DNA of 64,000 bases from Mactra quadrangularis (lineage: Eukaryota; Mollusca; Bivalvia; Venerida; Mactridae). The notes below the pieces were generated by a model, which worked only from the letters and a program-made list of their open reading frames with translations, made no database searches and was not told the DNA's origin. The stretch's first letter is position 1; every line of letters starts with the position of its first letter. Both the position numbers and the translations under genes were made by a program. Shown one piece after another: positions 32,440-43,870 of this stretch. The stretch is from positions 18,688,011 to 18,752,010 of the forward strand of contig CM046297.1 in the NCBI GenBank assembly GCA_025267735.1, given 5' to 3'.

Positions 32440-33308
32440 TGGTGTTTACAAATGCCTTATGTGTTTTACATAAGCAGTTAAAATTAGGAAACGTTTTTCG
32501 CTTCATTAGTACGTGCAGCAAAAAGTTCAATGATAGTTCTTACATGGCCACAGAGCGTCCACCTTTGCCAATGATTACTTCGAGAAAAATCGAGTATCCA
32601 AATCCTTACATTGCACCTAAGCAAGCTTGGTTAGAAAATCTTGACACTGTGAATTCTGAAAAACTTGGAATTATAGATCTCCATCCTGATGTATTTGGAG
32701 TACCTCCGCGTATAGACATGCTACATAGAAATGTGAAGTGGCAACAACTATATAAGTACATAAACTATACCTGGGAACCAACTAGAGCAGAAGTAAGGGG
32801 TGGTGGAAGAAAAATGTGGCGACAGAAAAAAACTGGACGTCACCGTGCTGGTAGTAACAGAGCCCCCCAGTGGAAAGGTGGCGGCAAAGCTATGGCGGAA
32901 CGTGGACCATATTCAAAGTATTATATGTTGTCGGAAGCTGATCGTGTTAATGGACTGTGTATAGCTCTGTCAGTTAAATATGCACAAAATGACCTTCACA
33001 TAGTTGATACATTAGAAATTCCCACAGATGAATCGGAATATCTTGAAGAACTCATTGACACACGTTACTGGGGATTTTCTGCTTTGTTTGTTGATGATAC
33101 GGATGTTATGCCTGAAAATATTGCTTTAGCCGCTAGTGACATTGGACATTTTAATCTTATGCCAGTTTATGGTTTGAATGTATACAGCATTTTGAAACAT
33201 AACACTTTGGTTTTAACCTTAGCTGCTGTTGAGAAAATTGAGCAAAAAATATTAGAAAGATTACATAGTCCCTTTCTACATATCAATAGATTGGGAAAGT
33301 ACCCATAA
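32436..33308 (+). CDS. MRPL4: Mitochondrial large-subunit ribosomal protein uL4m (MRPL4), single exon
   Basis: Component of the mitochondrial ribosome's large subunit, near the peptide exit tunnel. 290 residues (human about 311). Residues 1-36 are rich in basic and hydrophobic residues and likely hold the mitochondrial presequence. The hallmark uL4 loop is at about residues 117-160: RAEVRGGGRK, QKKTGRHRAGS, then RAPQWKGGGKA and a following RGP. Further family motifs: GVPPRIDMLH, the ALSVKYAQNDLHIVD block and a late GLNVYSILKHNTLVLT. An open reading frame continues 12 nt upstream of the first ATG, but eukaryotic initiation should be at 32436 or the adjacent 32439 (better context, A at -3 and G at +4). 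No intron interrupts the frame, unlike vertebrate MRPL4. It lies head to head with gpd2, 2.6 kb apart. AATAAA follows 72 nt after the stop. Confidence 0.96.
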   Translation: MMVFTNALCVLHKQLKLGNVFRFISTCSKKFNDSSYMATERPPLPMITSRKIEYPNPYIAPKQAWLENLDTVNSEKLGIIDLHPDVFGVPPRIDMLHRNVKWQQLYKYINYTWEPTRAEVRGGGRKMWRQKKTGRHRAGSNRAPQWKGGGKAMAERGPYSKYYMLSEADRVNGLCIALSVKYAQNDLHIVDTLEIPTDESEYLEELIDTRYWGFSALFVDDTDVMPENIALAASDIGHFNLMPVYGLNVYSILKHNTLVLTLAAVEKIEQKILERLHSPFLHINRLGKYP

Positions 33309-33379
33309 CTTAGACATTTGTTTAGTTTGGAGATACATAGTTTTGTTTATGTAATGAAAGTGATAAGTTTTATTCTGAA

Positions 33380-33385
33380 AATAAA
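33380..33385 (+). terminator. MRPL4 polyadenylation signal
   Basis: Canonical AATAAA 72 nt past the MRPL4 stop codon, followed by T-rich sequence. Position and orientation fit a short 3' UTR. A second AATAAA is at 33702-33707. Confidence 0.6.
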
Positions 33386-33701
33386 GTGGCATGCTAAGTT
33401 TGACTATACACTTGAACTGTATTTTCAATGTCAGTATTGTTGTTTGGAATCAAATATATTACCTAGGTAGCCAACCATCTTCTTGTCAGCTGACTTAAAG
33501 TTGATTTTGACTATCCATGATTATCAGCAAATGCACAATTCTTTTCATTTAGTTGCAAGGGTCCAATATTGCAATGAAGATGACTTGGCTGCCTACCCTA
33601 ATTTGTAATATCTATGACAGTTTTATTGCTTGCCCATTTATGTTTTAACCTGTGGCAAGTGAAGTATGGTCGATAATAATGTATCTACTCATAAGTTTTG
33701 A

Positions 33702-33707
33702 AATAAA
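33702..33707 (+). terminator. Alternative distal MRPL4 polyadenylation signal
   Basis: Second AATAAA, 394 nt past the stop and about 45 bp before a 248-bp MITE (33751-33998). It could end a longer 3' UTR. Confidence 0.3.
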
Positions 33708-33750
33708 ATACAAATGCACTCAATTAATTTTGTTTATCATTTTAACAAAC

Positions 33751-33998
33751 CTGTGGTACTTTTCACAAAAATTCTTACGAAAAAAATCTTTGTAAGTCAA
33801 AAGCAAGAAACATTAGTAATACTCTCATTTTTTGGGGTTATCAATTCTAAATATTATACAAACTGTGTAGAATTGTGTATACCTTTTGAATATCTTATCA
33901 TAGTTATGCGTATTATCTGTCTGACTTAGAAATGCTAACTAAATGAAACTGACTTGCTAAGATTTTTTTCATAAGATTTTTTGTGAAAAGCACCACTG
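33751..33998 (+). mobile_element. 248-bp MITE, ggtacttttcacaaaa family, copy 3
   Basis: Ends ctgtggtacttttcacaaaa and ttgtgaaaagcaccactg. Core shares gtaagtcaaaagcaagaaac with copy 1. Confidence 0.8.
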
Positions 33999-35577
33999 AA
34001 TCCTAGAAAAGTGTTGCTTGAATATTGAACCCCTTGAATGGCTTAAAGGTCAGGAAGTACAAACCTTGCCTGTATGAAACTTAGTCCACCACTAGTGCAA
34101 TCACATATTGGAATCACACTGTCTTAAAATGTGACCAAGACCTTGCTGTGTTCTTGTGGTTCATGCAATGAAGTTGAAATTTAGCTTCACTAGGTCAATT
34201 CCTGGTAGCAGGTCTTACTGTTCGATAAGATGAGAAAGAAATTAATATTCATCTGTAAATGAACTACTGACTTCTTAACAGAGCTAAGAAAGTTCTACTT
34301 AAATGTAGCTGGTAAAATAGGATGCAGCTTTGCAAGTTGATGAATGAGATTGAAGTACTTTGTTGACAATTTATTATTCAGGCTGTTTCATCTTGAATCT
34401 TTAATATAGCCAGTAACTTGTATTAATTACTCTTCAAATCAGAATCATCGTTGAAGTTCCAGTAACTTTTTTTCTGTGTTTAAATATGTTGACTTATGAA
34501 ATAAGGTCAATATTGATCCCAATGTTGTAGTTCTAAGTTAGAGACTTTTGCCTATAAAGATGTAGTATAAAGTTGTTGACGAGGGATACACTAAAAAGCA
34601 CAGAAGCTAGATAGACTGGCTATGATAGATCATATTTGAAAACTTTATGCTCAAGTGAGCAAAAACACGAAGTTTCTACAAAATGGTTATTCTTGTTTTG
34701 TAACAGAACTATGGATGATTGACAAGCATGCACATTCAGACTGTCTGAAATGGGTTGAGACAATGCACCATTTAAAATGACCAATGTAAGAGCAGTAAGT
34801 AATTTGTGTTAGGCTTAGCCAGCTGGATCATCTACTCAAACCAGTGAATACGGATTTTCAAGCTTAATACAGCCACTTGTTCAAAGAATTAGTTTAATTT
34901 TTTGGATATTTTAGTTATTGTGTGTAAAGTTTGACCTGACCTTTCACAATTGCATAGATCTACTAATTATCTACACATATCCCGACGAAAAATCATTACC
35001 ATGCCTATTCTACACTTCGTCCATGGTGTAATAGACACTCATTGTACGCTTTAATATATTTTGAAAATTAATCCATGTCAAATAATTACATTAAAGCTTT
35101 GACGCTTTTGTCCGATATAGGACTATCCATGCATTAATACTACATTGGTATTCAATGTAATGAATATTCTTGCATAAAGGTCAGATCGGGGTTAAACTTT
35201 ATACGCTATACCTACAGTTTCTGTAATTGTGTGGAGAAAAATTATTAATATTTTTATGGTAAACTTACCAGTAAATTGGAATGATTTGATTTGGAACAAC
35301 TTTAATACAAAACACATACAAAACAAGTTATAGGTTGAACTTTGTTTATTGACAAAAATTCATTTAAATAACAATTATGTGTTTTAATCAATTGACCACA
35401 TAATACACAAATGTAGCTAAAAGTAAAAATAAAACTAATACATGAATATGGTTTAACAAATCTGTCACTTTATTAACTTTGTAACGTACATTTCCTGAAC
35501 ATGATCAAGAGCAAAAACAAAGTACAAGTGTACAGCATTCATTCAAGTATTGTTACATTCTATTAAACTATCAGTGT

Positions 35578-35715
35578 TGAATACATTAACCCTAATGATT
35601 TAATTACTCATTACAGTCCTGCAGTCACAATCTATAAAATGGACACCCATATTTATGTACAGGGTTCATAGATTAAATAGTGAGTATTTAAATCAGAGGG
35701 GTTAATGTATGCGTC
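35578..35715. mobile_element. Palindromic MITE, attaaccct...agggttaat family
   Basis: Ends aatacattaaccctaatgat and gaggggttaatgtat are inverted repeats; both have atttaa next to them. Confidence 0.65.
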
Positions 35716-37694
35716 ACTGACAGTTGAATAAAACTTCACAATATAACATTGGAATATATCGATGTATCAGAATTGATGGGTTGACGCAAAAATAATCTAT
35801 CAAAAATGTAAATAAAGAATATTATAAACTAATTTTGTGACAACCCTTCATTTTGTGACTGAGCAAATGATTTTATTTGTATTATCTCCTCCAAAGTTTA
35901 TTGCATAGGTCACTGAAACCATCTTGTATCTTGTTTATTTATTGGCAAAAGTTGTCTTAATTTTGTATACAAATGACCAGGCTATGTTTCAGTTACCAGC
36001 AGTTTATAGAGCCTAAGAGGTAATCCAGAAATTAAAATATTGCCTTTCAACGAGTTACAAACTACATTTGCATTACACATTATTGCTGAAAATTTTCTTG
36101 AATTACAAAATAAATGCTCTTGCTCTCTGTAATCTTATTTTTCATTGTAACTGAAAATGTTAGTTTGTACCACAGTTAAAAACCCATAAATCTGAATTCC
36201 AGATAACGTCTATGATACAAAAAATTAACAAAGTAATGAAAACACATAACATCCCTGTGTTCAACATATAAGCAGTATCAATTCAATTTCATTGATTTTG
36301 CAGCGTAACTAAAGAAAACAGACAAACCCTCCCAGTAAGAAATTTAGGACCCTCTTAAATTTCTAAAGATATGAGTCACAAATTTTTAAAATTAGATTGC
36401 AAAATATCTAAAAAATTCTGTCAATAAAAATACAAACATTTGGTTCAGTTTAAAACAAATCAATACTTCTCATGTCACCATCCAGGGTGAAATTTACACA
36501 TCAGAGGGCAGCATATTATCAAAAATCTTACAATATTTTAGCAATACAATATAGAAGGATTTACAACCAAAAGTAGTTGAAAGATGCTTGATAATACAGG
36601 GCCATCATTAAAGTGATATAATTGACTTTAATATAAAACAATTACTATCATTAATACATTAAATACATCAATATTATGTATGATTATATAGAATTCTGGG
36701 TTAAATAAACGTTTACATGATATTCCATATAAAATTTACAAAAAATGAAACAGACAACAAGTTAAAGTTACAAAATTATTTCATAATAAATGGGAACAAA
36801 TTATTAAACCCTTCTATATAATGTCCCCTAATTTAATCCTAATTTATCCTGAAGTACCTATGAAAAGGGTTATAATCTTCATTTATGAGTTTTACCCCTT
36901 TAGAGCTTAATAATCAGCAAAACCATTTAAAAGGGGACAAACCCCTCTAACATAACTTAGTCCCATTAAAGCTTTAATCAACATGAATGCCACAAAAAAG
37001 GAACAACCTGGCATAAACTCTGATTCTAACAAATATCAAATTAGAAGTGTACAAGAAGCTATTCCTTACCCTAACAAATTGTGTTTCCTTAGTCACCCTG
37101 ACAACCAAAAATCCATCATTACATAAATAGTATAATAATAACAACTTTTTTTAGGAATCTCAGACTGGCTGAATAAGCCTAAAAATCCTTGTGACTCTAT
37201 TAAACAATTTATAGTAAAATTTCTCAGTTGAATTCTCAGACGAGATTAATACCATGTAAACAATTATTGGCCTCTATATGCACCAAAATTACATAAAGGT
37301 TATAAATACATTGTATAAAGATATGTAAAAATATCAAATACTTTGAAATAAATAGATCAATTTGTACCCTAACATTTCATATCCATACTAGCACAATTTA
37401 AAAATAAACAAACACCAAAATATCAAGTTTAAATAAAACATATAAATGTAAACATTGAAAGCTTCTACGAAACAAAACTAAGGATAAATATAAACTTACA
37501 CTACATAGATAAGTAAGTATGTAAGTAAGTAAGTAATATAGTGACTACAGAAACAATCAATCTATGTTACTTTAAACAGTATAAAATTGCATGGTTTATT
37601 ATTTATCCCTATCACCAACAAATCTTCATTTACTGATACATTACCAACTAGCTTATCATGACATTTTAAAATCATTATTGCTTACCCTTGGACA

Positions 37695-37860
37695 AGTGGA
37701 TGACTAGGGGCAAGTTGCCTAAGCATATCACTACATATCGCTACAAATCGCTTTGTGCCATGGTTCTCTTAATTTGCAATCATACACTTATTCCTTTTGT
37801 TGTAAAATGGGTACCAGGGCACAAAGCAATACGTAGCAATATGCTTAAACAACTCACCCA
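37695..37860. repeat. Foldback with about 55-bp imperfect arms
   Basis: Left agttgcctaagcatatcact... gctttgtgccatgg pairs with right ccagggcacaaagc ... atatgcttaaacaact. One arm has an extra 8-9 bp. Confidence 0.65.
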
Positions 37861-39477
37861 ATGTCCCTATATCAAGTAAAATCATTGTTGAGTTTACAAG
37901 GAATGAAATGATCAGATATCAATCAAAGGTTGCCAGATTCAAATTCAAGGCCTATAACCAATCCGGCACAGCAGTGGTTACAACAGTCCGAAATGAGACA
38001 TTTTGTGAAGTTGTTTATATGATTATGCCAAGTATTCGTAAAGATATAGATGGATAGATAATAAATAAACATAAGTAAAATTAATGTTTTAATTATGTTA
38101 AATACATTTTACCTTGTATTAATTAGTATTATCAACGTTATAAAAAATAAGGGACAATTTAACATGGCACTTGAGAGAATTTATATATCAGACTAGTTTG
38201 TTTCATAAAATTAGTTCTATAGAATGTTTTATTAATAAATCATGTAATGCACCATTAGCCATGACCAAGAGAAAAATCAAAACTCTAATCATCATTTCTT
38301 TTTAATTGTACGACTCTTATTGAATTAGGAAAATGATGGCTGTAAAAAGTTAGTGGACCGTTGGACCACACACATTCTAAGTTACTGAACCAATGACTTA
38401 GTCCAGCAAAGTTTGCATCAATTTAAGTCAACAACAAAATTTTTAATTAAAAATCAAATTAAATGTAGATTTTTTAATAGCAATGTAAGTTATAAATACA
38501 CATTTATTAGCTTGAATTATTTTTTTAGATTATAAGAATGGAGATTAATTATTTCACACATTGAAACTACAGTAATGTATACAACTTTTGACAATTTTGA
38601 AGTCCCAAATGCTTAGAAAAATGGTCTCTATATTAAGGCCATTCCACTATTAGGACCATCCGTCCTGATGCCACTGATAATGGAATTTTACTGAATAAAT
38701 TGTTTTAAGGTAACATATTTTAGGTTCGGTAATAAGAGTGGTGGAACACAGTATTGCAAACAATACAGTTTACTTGACTAACATTCAGACATTTAAATAT
38801 TGAGAAGTCTAGCATGAAAGGAGACAGATTTAGAAAGTGAGACTATATAAATATAAATAGAGACATAAAAACTGCTATAAATGTATTAGTATAAAGGTAT
38901 CAAATTATGCAGTTAAATTAGAAAACTCATGACTTAGAATACAATAAAGCTGTGTAAACTGACTTTATAATTAAGGTTGGAAACACCCAATTTAACACAG
39001 TGGCAATATTTTACTGATATTGTGCAATATGCATACAATTCATCAGACTTTGGATGAACGAGTATAAACTCATTTTATTTGTATGTACCCAAACATATAC
39101 AATATAGCTTATTAATAAAGCATCACTTCACAGATAATGTACTACACTTGGTTGCACTTCAGTTCTTTTCATATATTCATTTTTGACAATATAAACTTAA
39201 TTTACTAGTGCACAATAATTTTATAATAAATATGAATTTATATATCGTGTACATATCTAATATCAAATTTATTTATTATTTATATACGCTGTTCTGTTTT
39301 TGTTAAAAGTTTAGTAAGGAACATGTACATGTATAGTCTACAGGGATTTTAGAAAAGTAATATTAACCTAACTGATAAGTTAGAATAATTGTTTATGAAT
39401 AAATTAATGTATATATTTAATATATAATTATATTTTCTGTTATATTGAAAAAAAAATGATAATGAAAATCTATATTA

Positions 39478-39640
39478 GAAGCTGTGGTCCAGTGGTAAGA
39501 TGCAAGCTTAGGGATCGAAAGGTCTCAGGTTCAAATCCCACTAGGGGCAACTACAGTTGTTCCACTCCACCCAAGTGTAAATGAATACTGTGAGGGATCA
39601 CCAGCCTGAAGGAGATTTAAATGATCAAGGGTTATAGTAC
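39478..39640 (+). mobile_element. tRNA-derived SINE, family 3
   Basis: Plus strand: tggtccagtggtaagatgca (A box) and aggttcaaatcccac (B box) in a tRNA-like layout of about 70 nt, then a short non-tRNA tail. Acceptor stem pairs poorly. Confidence 0.65.
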
Positions 39641-40119
39641 AAAATTGTAAAGTTAGATGAATATGTACATAGAAGCAGACTTTAAACAGCACTTTAACTT
39701 TTTTTTAACTTTAGATGAATTTCATAAGTTATAATTATAAATATTAAATAGTACCATGGAGACAAAATGTATATTATAGTATTAATATAGAAAAAAGAAA
39801 AAAAGTAATTTAAGATGAACAAAAAACTACACAACAATTGAAGAAGAAAAAAAATGCAAAAAGTGAAACATAGAAATCAAGCCAAATATGTAAAGCAAAA
39901 ATACAGGGCACAAATTTATTTACATAGTAAATAGAACAAGGAAAAAAACATAGGTTTACACACAAGAATAAATATATATCTTTAAAGTCGAAAAAAAAGA
40001 AATCAGGAAAATCAGCAAAATTTTCAATTTAATTAGAAATACACAATAAAAATGTATGGATTTAAAAAAACAATGTAAAATAAAAGATACATGATAGCAC
40101 AATAGTGTAAACATTGACC

Positions 40120-40189
40120 GACTCAACGCAAAACTAAACCAACTCAATGTAACATTAAGAAGACGTTTAGTTTAGTTTTGCGTCGAGTC
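40120..40189. repeat. Hairpin with 20-nt arms
   Basis: Left gactcaacgcaaaactaaac and right gtttagttttgcgtcgagtc pair with one mismatch around a 30-nt loop. Confidence 0.8.
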
Positions 40190-41465
40190 CACAAGAAGTA
40201 CAACAGACATATAGCCCTATTATCACAATCTTTATATGTATTATAATCATATTAACAAATCCTTTTAATGCACATTAACATACAATCACACATAAAATAG
40301 TTTCCGTTTAAAACCCAAATTTTCCAATATCATTTTATAACATATGCATAGGTTAAAGTTCAAAATTTTCAAAATTCTAAATTTCCTGATTTCTGTAGCT
40401 TAAACCAGAGGCAAAAAAGTAACCATGCCTCAGCTTTTATAAATGTAACAAAACTATCTTTCACTCTCGGAAAATTTCTAAATTTTGAAAACAAAACCAG
40501 AAAACTTTCACTCTTGCATGTGCCATAAGATTTATTGAATATGATGAAATTTATCAATGGTAAATATCAGCCAACAAAAAAACCTTATAACATACTGTAA
40601 TATACCCTTCACTATTCCCGTATATGAGTGAAATAGCCTTAAGTGCTAGTTATAAGTAAGTAAATTAATTGGGATTATTGAAAGTAGACAGGTCCATGTT
40701 AAAACACATTCAACAAAAAATACATATGTGTAACATTGACCATGTACAAAATGTTATGTATAGTTCATATATGTACCTGTACTAATTAATATTTGGTTTA
40801 TTATTTGGTTTACTATTATTATCAGGGAATAGAAAACTGACCAATCACAAGTCATGTTATTATGCTGCTTTACAACAGAACAGAAATTTATTATCTAGTT
40901 ACAAACAATTGAATGAAGTAAATGTCTCTGTTTATTTAGAGATGCTTTCATTTCAATTTAATTTAAAAAAAATACAGTTCAAAAATGGTTACTTGACATT
41001 TTCCTGGTACCTAAGTAAGTAATACAGCATAAATATCAAACAATAAAATACAAATTTTAATCACAGGCATTTAATAGTAATTATGTTACAAATGCTTCCC
41101 ATACAGGAGCCTGTTGCATGAGGAAAGTCCTCCATAGTGGTTGACAGCAAAACCTTGCATAAACACTGAGATGGCGTTTCCTAAGAAACAGAACAAGTTA
41201 TAGGATTTCAACAAAATTATGCACCAATACCAATCATTCTAGATTAAAAATATATTCTGTAAAAATGGCAAGCAAGACTGTGCAATTATATACAACAGTT
41301 TTTGAGCTAAAGGTCTTCTACGATGTATAAATTATAATATTTCTAACTTCATATGATATAAATTTTAAATCACAAATATTTGGTTAAAAACATGCTCAAT
41401 GTAGTATATCTGGGACTAAATTTGAGACGATTCGTATAAAAAATGGTGTAAGAGACATTTAGGTA

Positions 41466-41795
41466 CAGTGTTCTTCAAAAGTAATTGGACAAAATCACGT
41501 TCTTCGCATAAATTGATTTCCATTTATCCATGGAAAATCAAAGAGTTATCTGAGCAAATTTCAAAATGGGGGCTCAACCCAAAACAGTCGTAACTCACAT
41601 TTTTTTCAAATTGAGTTACAACAGTTTTGGGCTAAGCCTGCGAAATTTAGCATTAATTAGTTTATCAACATTTGATTTAAATTATTTTACATGAATAAAC
41701 ATTCATTATAGTAACTAACTTATTATTCATGATCATTTTTCTTTTCAAAATTTCAGTTGTCTAAGAAATGTTGAGGGACATTGTACATTGTCTCA
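41466..41795. mobile_element. Decayed mariner-like element with inner hairpin
   Basis: Left tacagtgttcttcaaaagta and right tgttgagggacattgtaca are similar to TA-flanked ends elsewhere. Inside, 41573-41636 forms a 25-nt-arm hairpin (cccaaaacagtcgtaactca). Confidence 0.5.
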
Positions 41796-42043
41796 CATCA
41801 TTTTACATATCACATACATAATAGATATTAATAGTTATTTATTATGGCAACCATTGTAAAATTCAAGCAATTACATCACTAACTTATTTGTTTTATAAAC
41901 AAAAACATTACATGTGCATTGTTTTTTGTAAGAAGATTATTGTTAGTAAGCAAATAAATATAACATGCATACATTGTATATAGAAAATCTGGTCTTCATA
42001 TGAATAATCACTTGCCAATATACGTATTACAAATTTGTATACC

Positions 42044-42225
42044 CTTCCATGAAAATTTGACAAAAATGTCAATTTTCCTCCATTAATAATGCATATGAAG
42101 AGGGTTTCTGACCTTGTGGAAGGGTAGGAGAGTACTGGTTATAAACAAGGGTCGAGGACAGCTAGGTTAGGAGCGCTGAACACTGTAAAAAAATAACCAA
42201 AAAATTGTGTTGACTAGGGGCAAAA
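42044..42225 (+). mobile_element. SINE family 2, partial, opposite orientation
   Basis: Contains acttgtggaagggtagg-like, tactggttataaacaagggt and aaaaaattgtgttgac, complementary to 13405-13570. Confidence 0.7.
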
Positions 42226-42589
42226 CCTAGTACATGTATAAATAAATTGACAAATTTGTACATGAGTCTTAATTGTAAATTGTAGGTATGGACATCAAGT
42301 CATCACAATAGATTCTAAGATATTGTTATCACCATTTAACTAAGTTGGTATATTTGATTAAAATTATTTTTCAAGGCACATGTTGGACAACAATAATAAT
42401 TATAGCAAATTAACTGATTTATTTGTATCTGTTTAAAATTTATTGAGTGCATGGAAAACTGAATATCTATGGAATAGAATGAATTTTGTATAAGTTTTGT
42501 ACTGACTTTGAATAGAAACATTGTATGTAAAGGGGAGACTAAGCATACTTAATTTTATGTATAAGCAGAATGGATTTATTACATGTAAT

Positions 42590-43006
42590 CGGGGCTCGAA
42601 TTTAACAAAAACTTCGACTTGCAAATTTTGCAAGTTGATTTTATTTAACTCGCAAAATAAAAAAATCACTCGAATTTTAATTCTTCAAATCTTAATAGCA
42701 TTGATAGTAGCTATTTGTAAATGCATTATAGAAGCAAGTTAATACTATAATTTACTAAAGGTAGAACAAGTATGTTATTGTGGGATAGGCAAAGAATGTA
42801 AACCATGTTTTTTTGTAAAACTTTAATTATATTATACCATCAATCTATCCAGCTGTTTCAATGCTGATTTGAGCCTCATTAGTTTAGACAGTCACATTTT
42901 TGCGGTAATTTAACTCGCGAATATTTGCGAGTTAAAATAAAAGTTACTCCCAATTTTCAAAATCCACTCGCCTTTTGCGAGTATGCAAGCTTAAATTCGA
43001 GCCCTG
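42590..43006. mobile_element. 417-bp MITE, c[g/a]gggctcgaattt ends
   Basis: Ends cggggctcgaattt and aaattcgagccctg. Inside, repeated aactcgc / gcgagtt motifs. No transposase. Confidence 0.75.
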
Positions 43007-43379
43007 ATTTAATTTTCTGAGTTAGATTAGAAAAGTCATAAGTCGAGGAAAATGAAACATTTATACGCAAGCTGAATGGAGTATACATAAATTAGATACA
43101 ATCAGCTTACTCAATTAAATTCTATTATGAATATATCTATAGTACATAATTACATTTTCTGGAATAACATTTATCTAGAATATAGAAATTGAAATATCAA
43201 GGTGGATGCTAATTACAAACATTAATTAAATAGCCGACTAAATAGATTTTCATTAGAAAGAATTTATTGGAATGACAAACACAGTACCTCCATTTTCCTT
43301 TTACACAAACTGCCTGGACACTATGTTTTATTTTAAGAAACATTAAATTGTATTGGTTAAAATGACAATTTTCTGCCAT

Positions 43380-43580
43380 ATGTTTGATGGGAGCCGGACA
43401 ACTGGTACCAAGGACAACAGGTACCATGCCATTTTTGACAGGGGTGGACAACTGGTACCAAGTAGTTTTGCCACCCTCGACAACTGGTACCATGTCAATT
43501 TGACAGGGGTGGACAACTGGACCCATGTAGTTTTGCCACCCTGGACAACTGGTACAATGTCAATTTGACAGGGGTGCCTT
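43380..43580. repeat. About 64-bp tandem repeat with ggacaactggtacca motifs
   Basis: Three imperfect units of gacaggggtggacaactgg ... ttttgccaccct. Both strands stay open over much of it, but no protein is recognised. Confidence 0.75.
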
Positions 43581-43721
43581 GATTGATAATGTTTCCATGG
43601 ATATAACTATAAAATATAGTATAAGTAACCTGGGATATATAGAGGATTATAGACTACTAACCTACGTCCAGTATAATTATTATTATATATCTTCAAATTT
43701 TATTCAACTGTCAGAGGTGCA

Positions 43722-43870
43722 TACATTGACCCTACTGATTTAAATACTCACTACAGAACTTATGAAATCACGATTGATAAGAATATTTACCTGTATTTAT
43801 GTACAGGCATTATCAAACAAAATATCAACTATTTACATCAGTAAAGTAAATGTATGCTCTATAAACATTT
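43722..43870. mobile_element. Palindromic MITE, attgaccctactgattt family
   Basis: Left attgaccctactgatttaaa; right part gtaaagtaaatgtatgc is decayed. Same family as 35578-35715. Confidence 0.55.

Larger units (their letters stand above)
33309..35577. other. MRPL4 3' flank
   Basis: Contains two poly(A) signals and one MITE (33751-33998). From 34.0 to 35.58 kb nothing is recognised. Confidence 0.5.
35716..41465. other. Gene desert, part 1
   Basis: AT-rich; no conserved coding segment on either strand. Named contents: foldback 37695-37860, SINE 39478-39640, hairpin 40120-40189 and a gtaagtaagtaagta run at about 37515. Confidence 0.5.

Noticed and set aside
39478..39550. Possible functional tRNA on the plus strand
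   Set aside because: Promoter boxes are present but the acceptor stem does not close (gctgtgg against ggggcaac).
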